Positions 37,206 through 47,333 are shown, counted from the first letter of the stretch. The stretch: DNA of 64,000 nucleotides from Chrysemys picta bellii (GCF_011386835.1 NC_088800.1:83268981-83332980); one strand, 5' to 3'. Numbers and translations: made by a program. Notes: generated by a model not told the origin, from the sequence alone.

Positions 37206-37594
37206 CCTGCATCCCTTTAAATCAATGGCAAAGCTCTTATTGACAACAGTGGTGTCGAATCTGACCCTTAATGGTGAGTCTCCATGTTTGGCTCCATATG
37301 TTTCTACCATTCATTTGTGCTCACTCAGACCTACCATGCAGCGGAAGCTGCTCCAATCTCCAGTCTCTAACCCATTGTAATGTTTTTGCTTTGTGCATGT
37401 ATGTATGTGCAGGAGTGTGTATTCCCTCTAGTGCAGGGGTAGGCAACGTATGGCACGCAAGCTGATTTTCAGTGGCACTCAGACTGCCCGGGTCCTGGCG
37501 ACCGGTCCGGGGGGCTCTGCATTTTAATTTAATTTTAAATGAAGCTTCTTAAACATTTTAAAAACCTTATTTACTTTACATACAACAATAGTTT

Positions 37595-37808
37595 AAAGCA
37601 ACAAAGAGTCCTGTGGCACCTTATAGACTAACGGATGTATTGGAGCATAAGCTTTCGTGGGTGAATACCCACTTCGTCAGACGCATGCGAAGTGAGTATT
37701 CACCCACGAAAGCTTATGCTCCAATACATCTGTTAGTCTATAAGGTGCCACTGGACTCTTAGTCTCGATCTGTAAAAAGCAACAAACACGGCTACCCCTC
37801 TGATACTT
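37595..37808. mobile_element. Penelope-like inverted-repeat element (copy A) with hammerhead-like motif, 11-bp TSD
   Basis: Flanked by aacaatagttt at 37584-37594 and 37809-37819. Two arms sharing GGCACCTTATAGACTAAC and GGAGCATAAGCTTTCGTGGG face each other, joined near 37685. The right side adds GATCTGTAAAAAGC and CACGGCTACCCCTCTGATA, the family 3' end. The minus strand at 37680-37643 shows all hammerhead core boxes. Variable 11-12 bp TSDs, an inverted LTR-like structure and a hammerhead fit Penelope-like retroelements; that class assignment is inference. Confidence 0.7.
37643..37680 (-). ncRNA. Hammerhead-ribozyme-like core in copy A
   Basis: On the minus strand: CTGACGA (37680-37674, fits CUGANGA); an extra A; stem II of six perfect pairs GTGGGT/ACCCAC with loop ATTC; GAA plus A (37656-37653); stem III AGC/GCT with loop TTAT; and the cleavage triplet CTC ending at 37643. 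Stem I pairing is not evident within this monomer. Confidence 0.5.
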
Positions 37809-38608
37809 AACAATAGTTTCGTTCTATATTATAGACTTCTAGAAAGAGACCTTCTAAAAAGGTTAAAATGTATGACTGGCACACGAGTGAATAAATGAAG
37901 AATCGGCACACCACTTCTGAAAGGTTGCCGACCCCTGCTCTAGTGGTTGGTCTACTGAGAGGCCAGAGACCTTCTACTAGTGCTAGTTAAGGGGAAGCCA
38001 CCTTAGCTCAAGTGGGAGAGGTGATTTTGGAAGTGAAGGAACAGGGTTTTAATCCTAGCTCTCCAGGAGTATGTCTCCCGTAGTGCCTGTTTTCCTCCAA
38101 CACACATACTGTGCCAAGCTGCAGGATGGGTTCAAATGTGTATACATTAACACAAGGTGGCTGGTACTCGCCATTGGAAGCCAATTTTAACAGTCATTTA
38201 AAAAAAATCACGTAGAGGGTCTCATGCTAGGAAATTCACAGAAAAACCACATTTGCCAGAGAAGAGGGATTCCTGGGTTGTCCTAAAAGGAGAGAAGTCT
38301 TGATACCTGCAGGATTAAAACATCACCTTGGTGCCAACAGCACAGTAGCTGCTCAGGGATTTTTGTGAAGCAAGCAAAGCACAATCCTTTTGGGAAAGTC
38401 AGTTGTTACTAACTACAGTGACAAAAAGGACAGGGACAAGATTCTGCTTCTATTCATTGCAATTAAACTAGCTGCAAAAGACTGAAAGTTTAGACTTCCT
38501 TTCAAATAAAACAAAAAACTCAAGTGTTTTGGCCCTGGATCCTACACAGAGCTCTGTGAAGACAGATCCCTGCACTTGGGAAGAGTTCAATATGAGATCA
38601 GAGCCTTA

Positions 38609-38882
38609 GGCCATGTCTACACTAGCACTTATGTAAGCAAAACTTGTGTTGCTCAGCGTTGTGAAAAAAACACATCCCTGAGTGGCGTGAGTTTTGCCGG
38701 CGTAAGCGCTCGTGTGCACAGTCCTCTGTCGGCGGGAGACGCTTTCCTGCCAACATAGCTACTGCTGCTTGTTTAGCTGGTTTTATTAGGTCAATGGGAG
38801 AGCTCTCTCCCTTCAACATAACGCAGCTACACGAGCACGTCCAATATGCTTGTATGCTTGTAAGAATACACATGGCCTCATA
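38609..38882. mobile_element. hAT-like MITE, GTCTACACT family
   Basis: Left end GGCCATGTCTACACTAGC and right end AATACACATGGCC, with internal CATCCCTGAGTGGCG and TAGGTCAATGGGAGAG blocks shared with other copies. Confidence 0.65.
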
Positions 38883-39274
38883 ACAAGGACATGCAAACCG
38901 TCTATTCAGGTAAATTTGTCAAACTGTGTTTTCATGTCATCAACATTATTTCTGCTTATACAGCTTAATAGCTTGAAAGTCACCCTTTTAGGGCTGGATT
39001 CTGCCACCCTTATTCACGAGTAGTACGTTACTCTGCCAGTAATCTCACTGAAATCAACGAGGCTGTTCAAGATGTAAGGTACTGCTCACTGTGTCTAAGG
39101 GTGGCAGACGCTGGCCCTTAATTTGAATGAATGCACTCACTATTTCATTTGAATGCTAGGCATTTCTACTGCTTCCAGCCTTGATCCCAAAATTCCTTAG
39201 ATCATCTGCAGAAAGGGAGTGAAAGGTAATTTTGCGCTCCCACCAGTGTGAGGACAAGTATGTTTAAGCAGCAC

Positions 39275-39405
39275 AGGCCTGATTCAAAACCCACTGAGGT
39301 CAAGGATGAGATTCCTAGGAGCGGAGCCTCAAAAGTATTTAAGTGCCTAACTCCCATTGAAATCAGTGGGGGATGGCGCTTAAATACCTTTGAGGATCTG
39401 GCCCC
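39275..39405. mobile_element. Short imperfect-palindrome MITE
   Basis: Outer AGGCCTGATTC and GATCTGGCCCC are near-complementary. Inside, AAGTATTTAAGTGCCTAACTCC and its inverted partner CGCTTAAATACCTTTGAGG flank CATTGAAATCAGTGG. A similar structure is at 19570-19665. Confidence 0.5.
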
Positions 39406-40309
39406 ATGCATCAGACCCTAGGAGTAGTCCTTCCCACTGAGTAGAAGTAAATCTGAAACACCTCACAGCTGCTCTCTTATGCTAAAGAGGGAATGGCAAA
39501 ACCAGAGCAGGGCAGGGGTGGGTTAATTACAACCATCACTGGGTTAATGGGGTGCTTAGCTACATGCTCCCCCCTTAGGCCTTCCTCTTGCTTCTAGGCA
39601 GGAATAACTTGGCAGCTGCAGGGCAAACTTAATGCAGGATCAAGTCCTCCACACTCCTTGTCTAGCCAATGCTTTTTGACCTTGCAGGGATACATGTAAC
39701 ACTCTGCACCTGTGGTAGGCAGGCTCAGTAGCTGAACTGACTCCCATCTACTAATCTCTCCATTGCTTAACAGACAGACAGTGAGATTCTTCAAATCCCC
39801 TTCAGCTTGAGTCCCCTTCATATTAGTAACATAGGAAAGGATATTTGTTTTTCTAAATGTACGATTTCAACTGGGTGAGCAGGAAGGTCGGCTTAGGCTT
39901 AGGAAGGGCCCTAAGGAGACACTTGCATGTTAAATTTGGCCCAAAATGCTGGTTCTGTAAAATTAAAGTTTGTACCAACAGAAATGTTTGTGTGATTTAA
40001 AAAAAATAAGCTCAATAGAACAAGATTTTGAAAAAACAAATGAACATTCCCTGGCACTGTTTGCAGCCCAACCTTGGCAACCCCGTGGGAGTGCCTGAGC
40101 TTAGATTAAAGAGGCGAAATTGATCATAAAAGTGAAACTGACAATTTTCTTTGTTAAGGGTGGGAGGAAATAAAAACACAAACAAAGAGTAAAAATAATA
40201 AAAAGGAAATAAGATTTAAAAAAAAATATTTCCCTTTTTAATAATCTCCGCTATTATTAGAAACATAGGTAAGGAAAATGTGTATTTGAGAATATATACG
40301 TACGTAGAG

Positions 40310-40745
40310 CTTAAGGCCAGATGGGACCATTACGACCATCTAGTCCAGGGGTCGGCAACGTTCAGCACGCAGCTCGCCAGGGTAAGCACCCTGGCGGGCT
40401 GGGCCAGTTTATTTACCTGCTGAGGCGGCAGGTTCGGCCGATCGGGCCGCGGTTCGCCGTCCCAGGCCAATGGGGGCGGCGAGAAGCGGCGCGGGCGAGC
40501 GATGTGCTGGTCGCGGCTTCTCGCCGCCCCCATTGGCCCGGGACGGCAAACTGCGGCCAGTGGGGGCCGCGATCGGCCGAACCTGCCGCGTCAGCAGGTA
40601 AATAAACTGGCCCGGCCCGCCAGGGTGCTTACCCTGGCGAGCCGCGTGCCGAACGTTGCCGACCCCTGATCTAGTCTGACCTTCTACTTAACACAGGCTG
40701 GAGGATTTCACCCAGTAATTTCTGCATCAAGCCTGATAACTTGTG
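40310..40745 (-). mobile_element. CR1-type LINE 3' tail, antisense, split by a palindromic hAT element
   Basis: AAGGCCAGATGGGACCATTA and GACCATCTAGTC run into the insertion and continue at 40677 with TGACCTTCTACTTAACACAGG and GGATTTCACCCAGTAATTTC. Confidence 0.75.
40346..40668. mobile_element. 323-bp near-perfect palindromic hAT element with exact 8-bp TSD
   Basis: TIR CAGGGGTCGGCAACG and CGTTGCCGACCCCTG. TSD atctagtc at 40338-40345 and 40669-40676. Inverted similarity continues almost to the centre (about 150-bp arms), so either strand can fold into one long hairpin. Each arm also contains a small hairpin (GCCAGGGTAAGCACCCTGGC) and, near the centre, CCAAT next to GC-box-like GGGGGCGGCG in opposite orientations. 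Confidence 0.93.
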
Positions 40746-41838
40746 TTTGAACTAGAGCATGTCTTTGCTAAATAATGTTTAACCTGACAATATTATTAAT
40801 TATATTACTGCAGCCTTAGTCATGGACCAGAACCCCATTGTGCTAGGGGCTGTACAAAGAGAGAGTCCTGACCGATGATCCTTTTAGGACCAAATCCTGC
40901 TCCCACTGAAGTCAGTGACAAAACTCTAATTGGCTACAATGAAGCAGGATCAAACCCTTAATGGAAGAGGGATCGTTGCCATAAAACAGAGGTGGGCACT
41001 TTATGGCCTGTGGGCCACATCAGGCCCTCAGGACCATCCTGCCTGACCCCTGAGCCCTGGCCCCTCCCCTGCTGTCCCCCCTCCCCCGCAGCCTCAGCTC
41101 GCCGTGCTGCCAGTGCTCTGGGTGGCGGGGCTGTGAGCTCCTGCCAGGCAGCGCAGCGGCATGGCTGGCTTTGGCCGGGCAGCGCGGCTCCCAGTCCGGT
41201 ACTCTGAGTGGCATGGTAAGGGGGCGGGGAGCAGGAGGGTTGGATAAGGGGCAGAGGGTCCCAGGGGGCAGTTGGGGACAGGGAGCAGGTGTAGATAAAT
41301 CTCTGATAATTTTCATATGACTTTACATTGTGCCTCTTCATATAACCTTGTGGTGGGTCTACCCACGTGTGACCTCTGTTTTCATGGGACTTTGTATCAA
41401 AGCCTCATTTAGAAACTTTGCATTGCCCTTGGTATAATATTATAGCCCCTAAGGATAGAATAAGATAGAAGAAAAATTTCTTTTTGCTAGCAGTAGAACA
41501 AGAGCTCTCCCCCCCACTCTTAATCAATTGCCCTGTTGAATGAATGAGGTGTGGATGAACAAGGCATTGAAGGCAGCACCTCCAGACAGCCTCAACTGTT
41601 GGAGAGGGGCTGGGAGCCAGACCCAAGAACAATAAAACGTGTCAAGTGGGCTCATTAAAGACAAGCAGACATACCGATGGCCTCGGGGGTTAGAAGCGAG
41701 CACCTTCTTTTGGAAACACCCTCTTTGCAGCATTGGGACAACACTCAAAAGAAAGCAGCACAAAGGACCAATGGACACAGACACAGAGTTTGAATCTGGT
41801 ATAGATTTGCATAAGAGGAAAGCTGCTATAAAAGTGAG

Positions 41839-42066
41839 TATCAGAGGGGTAGCCGTGTTAGTCTGAATCTGTAAAAAGCAACAGAGGGTCCTGTGGCACC
41901 TTTGAGACTAACAGAAGTACTGGGAGCATAAGCTTTCGTGGGTAAGAACCTCACTTCTTCAGATGCAAGTCTTGCATCTGAAGAAGTGAGGTTCTTACCC
42001 ACGAAAGCTTATGCTCCCAGTACTTCTGTTAGTCTCAAAGGTGCCACAGGATCCTCTGTTGCTTTT
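41839..42066. mobile_element. Penelope-like inverted-repeat element (copy B) with two hammerhead-like motifs, 12-bp TSD
   Basis: The TSD tataaaagtgag occurs at 41827-41838 and 42067-42078, so the target was the LTR TATA box. From about 41874 to 42066 the element is an almost perfect inverted repeat around 41970 (CAGATGCAAG/CTTGCATCTG), with GGTGCCACAGGATCC-type outer arms. The left side extends into the family terminus TATCAGAGGGGTAGCCGTG. It is the best-preserved copy in the window. Confidence 0.75.
41978..42016 (+). ncRNA. Hammerhead-ribozyme-like core in copy B, right arm
   Basis: CTGAAGA (41978-41984); stem II GTG-A-GGT/ACCCAC with one bulged A and loop TCTT; GAAA at 42003-42006; stem III AGC/GCT with loop TTAT; CTC cleavage triplet ending 42016. 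The left arm carries the identical core on the minus strand at 41962-41924. Stem I is not evident. Confidence 0.45.
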
Positions 42067-42222
42067 TATAAAAGTGAGGTGTCTTGCAGAGGACCCCGGG
42101 TCTCGTCTTGTCAACATGGGAGCATCGATCCGGATCGGCAGAAGCCCGGCTCCACTCCCTCCCCCATCTAACTCACCTGGCCAGTGAAGTTAAGGGGAGC
42201 AACTAATTGGTAACAACAAGAC

Positions 42223-42230
<8 letters not shown>

Positions 42231-42255
<25 letters not shown>
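42231..42255. repeat. (GT)n run inside the solo LTR
   Basis: About 12 GT units. Confidence 0.9.
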
Positions 42256-43189
42256 AAGTGTAATATATTATATGCATATAATACAGTGTTAATGAATACA
42301 TGTATTATTAATAAATGTGGCGTTCTGCCTTATTCCCCCTGAAAAGATCCTGTGCAGTACTTTAAGTACAACACAGGGGGTGGAGATTCTGGGTGGTGGT
42401 GGTCAGGGGATGGGGAACAGGGGGGTTGGATAGGCGTGGGAGTCCCGGGGGCCTGTCAGGGGGCGGGGGTGTGGATAGGGGTCGGGGCAGTCAGGGGACA
42501 GGGAGCAAGGGGGGTTGGATAAGCGGTGGGGTCCCAGGGGGCAGTTGGGGTAGTGGGTCCCCGGAGGGGGCGGTTAGGGGACAAGGAGCGGGGGATTGGA
42601 TGGGTGGGACGTTCTGAGGGGGGCAGTCGGGGGGCAGGAAGTGGGAGGAGTTGGATGGGGGTGCAGGCCATGCTGTTTGGGGAGGCACAGCCTTCCCTAC
42701 CCGGCCCTCCATACAGTTTTGGAACCCTGATGTGGCCCTCGGGCCAAAAAGTTTGCCCACCCCTGCCATAAAAACGCTGGCAAACCAGCAGTGCCCATGT
42801 TTGCTGAAGGATCCCTATCTCCTGTTTACCCAAACAAACTGTCACGTGAGTATTTGGCAGTGATTTAAAAATATATAATTGACTGTATATTTAAATCATT
42901 TCCCCAGATGTTTAAACTTCTTTTACTAAGAGGTTATTTCTGCTCAAATTCACACTCTCTTTTTTTATTTTAACTCAATCTCAGGTAAAAGGAAGGGTGA
43001 AAGATTAGACCTGAATGAACACAGGGTAATCTAGGGTGCCAGGGACAGCAGGATTGAGGTGCTGCTAGGGACAGCTGCTGGGCGCGGTGACAGTAAATGC
43101 TTGTTTCTCTGTTGCCTTCTGCAGCTGTTTAGAACACAGCAAAATGGGGTGGGGGCTGGAGGGGGGGCACCTTGTATTTCCTTGAATGA

Positions 43190-43540
43190 GGACCAACATA
43201 AATGATCTCAGCGCCTGCCTACATGTCTTACATTTATTAATCACTTTCCCTTGGAGACTTCAGGACAACGCTACCAGCCACACATTGTCTATTTTCTTCT
43301 CTTTCTTTGTACAAAAACCTTAATTTGAAAAGAATTAAGAGGCAAACAACAAAATGCAACATTTAAAAGATGATTCCACAAGGCAATAAATAAATAATTG
43401 TGCAGATCATCAAGCGGAGAGGATGAGCCAAACTTACATTGTCACAAAACCGCACTGTGCCCGTATCCCATCATAAACTCAGACAATGAAGGGAGAATTG
43501 AATCTGACATTTCAGTCTATCCATTCTTAAATTGAATTTA
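43190..43540. promoter_or_regulatory. Candidate conserved non-coding element between SOX8 and LMF1
   Basis: Repeat-free, with CACACATTGTC, TTCTTTGTAC, CTTACATTGTC and GACAATGAAG (SOX-type cores on both strands) and several homeodomain-like TTAAT words. No coding frame. The enhancer role is inference. Confidence 0.35.
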
Positions 43541-43859
43541 ATCTATTAGGTGCTGGGAGTCTTTCTATTGACTCGAATGGGAGTTGGATCACGCTGTTGG
43601 AGTAATGACACTTTTATGCTGCTGAATATACTTGAAACTTTGCAGCTCAGACTGTTGAAAGGTGATATTGACACAAGAGACCCTCTGAGGTTGGTTTTGT
43701 TTTTTTGATCACCTCTGCTTTCTGTCCAGATCCACTTACCTAACAGATTTTGGAGTGATCTTATGCAAAGAAAATTGATGGATTCAACACTCTGCTATAC
43801 ACATACCTTCCCAGTCCCAGGCTGCTCCTTTCTTGTGGAGTTCTGCAACTAGATCTCCT

Positions 43860-44110
43860 GCTTTTCCTCAGTAATTTCCTCAATTAGCCACTTTGTTTTA
43901 CAGACATTTACATTTAATGGGGAATTTGCTGTAAAAGTTTCATAAAGACCTCACAAAGGAAATCATTAGCGTCCATCTACTTCAATTTATCTAGCAAAAC
44001 CTTGCGGCTAATCCAAAGGGAAAGAGAGCAACCATAATATACCAGAAGCCTTTAACAAATAGGTTATTTTTCCTTGCCTATACAATGCACCATTATGTAC
44101 TCTTTTTTTT
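43860..44110. promoter_or_regulatory. Candidate conserved non-coding element between SOX8 and LMF1
   Basis: A second repeat-free AT-rich block with CTCAATTAGCC, CACTTTGTTTTAC, CTCACAAAGG and AATCATTAGC motifs. Confidence 0.3.
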
Positions 44111-45353
44111 TTCTAATGAGAACAATGCAAGCAACAGTGATGGGAAACAGCAAAAACAAAAGAGGCATTTATAAGGAACTGATCTGCAGGCTGAAAAGCA
44201 CTGAATAATGTTACACCTGATAACAGATACTTTCTCCAAGGACCTCAGCTAATTTAACACCACAATATTTACTTAAATAGGATACAGAATGGGATTCTAA
44301 ACATACAAATTATGAGTGCTTCGGCTCAGATTGTGTTATTGAAAGAGTTTTCTTGGATACTAAGAAACACAGGCTTGAACTGAAGTGTTTTACTATTGCA
44401 CAAAATACTAAATTGAAATCATGTTAATTTCGTAAAATGCAAACTACAAAAGTTTCAGTGAATGCAAGATTATCCTCAGGGTGATTAACTCAAACCCACT
44501 ATGAGGTGAGTAAAGAATACAGTGGTCAGCCTTGACTTTGAAAATTATACCTTTGGTGTGTGTTACAAACTCCCGTATTCTGCAAACAATTACCCACGTG
44601 TTTAATTTTAAGGACATGAGCAGTCCCACTGATTTCACTGTGACTCCTCACGTGAGTAAAGTTAAACACGTTTGTGATAGTTTGCATGATCAGGGGCAAG
44701 GTTTTCAAGAGTTAACTTTTTTTACATTTTTATTTTATATATTGTACTTAAACTCTCTGGTTTCCAAAGAGCTTCTATTAGAAGCTTATTAAATGTACAT
44801 TCAGATTTTAATCCAAAAGGCTAGAAGAGCTGCAATGGTTAGATAAATACATCTGTAGGTGGCTTTACTTGCATGTGTATATTTTTTTTAAATTATTAGA
44901 ATTGATGTGGTGGCCTGAAATATTTCTTTTGGCTATATACACGAGTACAGATTTAGGTCCCAATCCTGCAAAGAGGAACGTGCAATGCACTTCATACTTA
45001 GCAAACAGTTCCAGGACTTTTATGATTTCAGTTGGCATGGTGTGTAAACTTAATCAGGTGCATACATTTGTCACGGTCAGAGCTTTTCCTAAAAGAGCAG
45101 AGGTGTTCTTTTAATGCTGTTACAGGTGTTATCTTCTGTGTTTAACTGGGGTTGCGATCCTGGTGAAGGACAAATAAATGTTAAATTTAGGGTAAATTAA
45201 GGGGTAAACTAACAAATGTTTTTAATATGCATACATTTTCTCCAACAGCTCCTAATGGATCCTTTGCTATTAACACAGTCAATTCCACACATTTTATAAT
45301 TAGGTAGTGCAATAAATAAATAAATCCAATATGACATTTCTTCCAAAAATATA

Positions 45354-45428
45354 GGGCCCAATCCTGCCATCCTTACTCATTGACTTCAATGGAAGTTTTG
45401 CTTGGGTAAAGATTGCAGGATCAGGCCC
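45354..45428. mobile_element. 75-bp palindromic MITE (CATTGACTTCAATGG core)
   Basis: Outer arms GGGCCCAATCCTGC and GCAGGATCAGGCCC pair with two mismatches. The centre is CATTGACTTCAATGG. Confidence 0.6.
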
Positions 45429-45439
45429 TGTATTATCTC

Positions 45440-45730
45440 TGCTCTAATGAATTATAAGAAGTAATTCTTTCATATTTTCCTTTCAAAATAGCCTTTTACA
45501 TATAAAGCTTCAGCATGTAGATCGGCTGATTACAAAGTTATTTTTCTTTTTGCCCTTATGAAACAAATAACCAATACAAGCAAATCTGCTCCAAGTCTGA
45601 GAACTTGAATAAAGAGGAGAGAATTTTATGAATCTCAGCAAACAAAAAGTGATAATGGAAAATAGTGACATTATAATGATGCTAAGAGCAGCATTATTTA
45701 AGCAAACATCTTAATCAGATCTGTTTCCTT
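45440..45730. promoter_or_regulatory. Candidate conserved non-coding element between SOX8 and LMF1
   Basis: Repeat-free AT-rich sequence with GATTACAAAG, AACCAATACAAG and AGCAGCATTATTTAAG words; no coding frame. Confidence 0.25.
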
Positions 45731-46300
45731 ATATGTGGAAGACATCCCCACCCCTTGCCTGTATCTCCTTAAAAGGATGCATCACATGGACTTTTTAACC
45801 CCTTCCCTAACAGAGAAAGGCCCTGATGCAAACACTTACGCATATTCTTGACTTTACTGCTATGAGTAGTTCCATTGATTTAAAAGCAGCTACTCACAGT
45901 GGTAAGAATAAGCATTGAGCGTAAGTATTTGCAGTGTGTAACTTTATTCAGGAGGCGTCTTTGACATCAGGGGAACTCCTCACGTAAGTAAAATTAAGCC
46001 TGCGTGCCTTTGAAGGATTAGGACCATCATTCTGGCTCTGAAATGCAGTTGCTTGTAGAGACACAGAAGGGGGAGGAGATATTCTGATCAGGGTTCATAA
46101 TCCAACAATAGGAAGCAAATGTTTCAAACTAGAAAGTTAGGTAGTCACAGGGGGGTTAGCAAGGGCTATGAGGGACAGACCCAGGTGAACTACAGGTCAC
46201 TCTCAAGCTGTTTTTTTTCCAGATGATAAGAAGACCAGACTAGGAGAATCCTGCCTCATTTCTCCACACCGCAGAAGGCCCTATGGAATTCTAGGTGGGC

Positions 46301-46424
46301 TAGGGTGACCAGATGTCCCGATTTTATAGTGACAGTCTCGATTTTTGGGTCTTTTTCTTATATTGACTCATATTACCCCCCCACCCCCGTCCTGATCTTT
46401 CACACTTGCTGTCTGGTCGCCCTA
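46301..46424. mobile_element. 124-bp hAT MITE, TAGGGTGACCA family, exact 8-bp TSD
   Basis: Ends TAGGGTGACCAGATGTCCCG and GTCTGGTCGCCCTA. TSD aggtgggc at 46293-46300 and 46425-46432. Same length and internal sequence as the copy at 10768. Confidence 0.93.
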
Positions 46425-46728
46425 AGGTGGGCACATCTGGATTCTTCACCGATGAAGCCCCTGTGCTGAAGACATCTAGTCATGCGCTTAACTTTGCTAC
46501 CATGAATAGTGCGGACTACTCCCAGCAGTAAAGTCCTGTATTTCCAGGAGGGGGGCTTTTTAGCTAACTTTGGCCTAGCCCGGCTAATGCTGGATCTTTA
46601 TTCGTTTAAAAAAGCAAAACAAAACAAAAAAAGCCGACCCTCCTCGCCAATTTTAACGAGGATTTCTGTTCAAACGCAGATGGCCCGGTTAGAGCCTTTA
46701 CTGTTTACCGGGCGTTACTATCATGGCA

Positions 46729-47333
46729 AAAACAACAAGGAGTCTGGTGGCCCCTTAAAGACGAACAGATTTATTTGGGCAGAAGCTTTCGTGGGTAAAA
46801 ACCTCACTGCTTTCGTGGGTAAAAACCTCACTTCTTCAGAGGCATCTGAAGAAGTGAGGTTTTTACTCACGAAAGCTTCTGCCCAAATAAATCTGTTCGT
46901 CTTTAAGGGGCCACCCGACTCCGTGTTGTTTTTGTAGATACAGACAGGGCCGGCTCCGGCACCAGGCACATGCTTGGGGCGGCACCTGGTAAGGGGCGGC
47001 GGGGGGAGCGCGCCATTCCACGCGGGGTGCTCCGGCGGCGCGGCGCTCCGCGGGGGGCGGTGCGGGCGCGGCGCTGGGGTGGCGGTTCCGGCGGCGCCCG
47101 GCGCTGGGGGGGGGGGGTGTCCGGTGGTGCTGGGGGGGGGGCCTCCGGCGGCTCGGCGGGGGGCGGCGGGCTCCGGTGGTGCTGGAGGGGGGGGCCTCCG
47201 GCGGCTCGGCGGGGGGGTGTGTGTGTGTGTTCCTGCGGCGCTCGGCGGGGGGCGCTTTTTTTGCTGCTTGGGGCAGCAAAAAACTTAGAGCCGGCCCTGG
47301 ATACAGACTACCACGGCTCCCCCCTGACACCGG
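46729..47333. mobile_element. Penelope-like inverted-repeat element (copy C) split by a GC-rich hAT MITE
   Basis: TSD ctatcatggca (46718-46728) and ctatcattgca (47334-47344), one mismatch. Arms GACGAACAGATTTATTTGGG and its complement face each other near 46840, with a partly duplicated TTTCGTGGGTAAAAACCTCA segment on the left. The terminus GATACAGACTACCACGGCTC resumes after the hAT insertion. The hammerhead-like core is weaker here because the expected U before the cleavage base is C. Confidence 0.7.
46945..47299. mobile_element. 355-bp hAT MITE, CAGGGCCGGCTCC family, exact 8-bp TSD, in the LMF1 upstream region
   Basis: Starts CAGGGCCGGCTCCGGCACC and ends TTAGAGCCGGCCCTG. TSD gatacaga at 46937-46944 and 47300-47307. 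The interior is extremely G+C-rich with tandem GGGGCCTCCGGCGGCTCGGC units. It sits 346 bp upstream of the LMF1 ATG and makes up much of the upstream half of the apparent CpG island. Confidence 0.93.

Larger units (their letters stand above)
37434..37937. mobile_element. hAT element with perfect 8-bp TSD, split by a Penelope-like insertion
   Basis: Terminal repeats CAGGGGTAGGCAACG and GGTTGCCGACCCCTG. Flanks ctctagtg occur at 37426-37433 and 37938-37945. Without the insert the element is about 280 bp. Its ends resemble those of the palindromic element at 40346. Confidence 0.93.
41290..42373 (+). mobile_element. Solo LTR of an endogenous retrovirus, 4-bp TSD, split by a Penelope-like element
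   Basis: Begins TGTAGATAAATC and ends AAGTACAACA, flanked by cagg at 41286-41289 and 42374-42377. Without the insertion it is about 844 bp. A TATAAAAG promoter element sits at 41827-41834, and a candidate AATAAA signal near 42311 precedes the 3' end. No internal retroviral genes flank it, so it is a recombination-derived solo LTR. The 4-bp TSD is usual for gammaretrovirus-like elements. Confidence 0.8.
40987..42765. mobile_element. hAT element with exact 8-bp TSD, split by a solo LTR
   Basis: Ends CAGAGGTGGGCACTTTATGG and AAAAAGTTTGCCCACCCCTG. TSD ccataaaa at 40979-40986 and 42766-42773. The interior is made of degenerate GGGGAGCAGGGGGTTGGAT tandem units, whose run is interrupted between 41289 and 42374 by the LTR. 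About 690 bp remain without the insert and its duplicated site. No transposase is encoded. Confidence 0.92.
29911..46300. other. SOX8-LMF1 divergent intergenic region, no gene recognized
   Basis: The upstream space shared by the two divergent genes. From 30000 to 34600 it is largely unique sequence broken by microsatellites, with no repeat family recognized between 30600 and 31230 or between 31380 and 32200. From 34770 to 42770 it is repeat-rich. From 43190 to 45720 it is again mostly unique and AT-rich, with blocks resembling conserved enhancers. No credible reading frame is present apart from an old retroviral fragment near 35 kb. Confidence 0.7.

Noticed and set aside
46846..46884. Hammerhead motif in copy C counted as functional
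   Set aside because: The base that should be U before the cleavage position is C, breaking the NUH rule and the first stem III pair; it is recorded only as a decayed relative.
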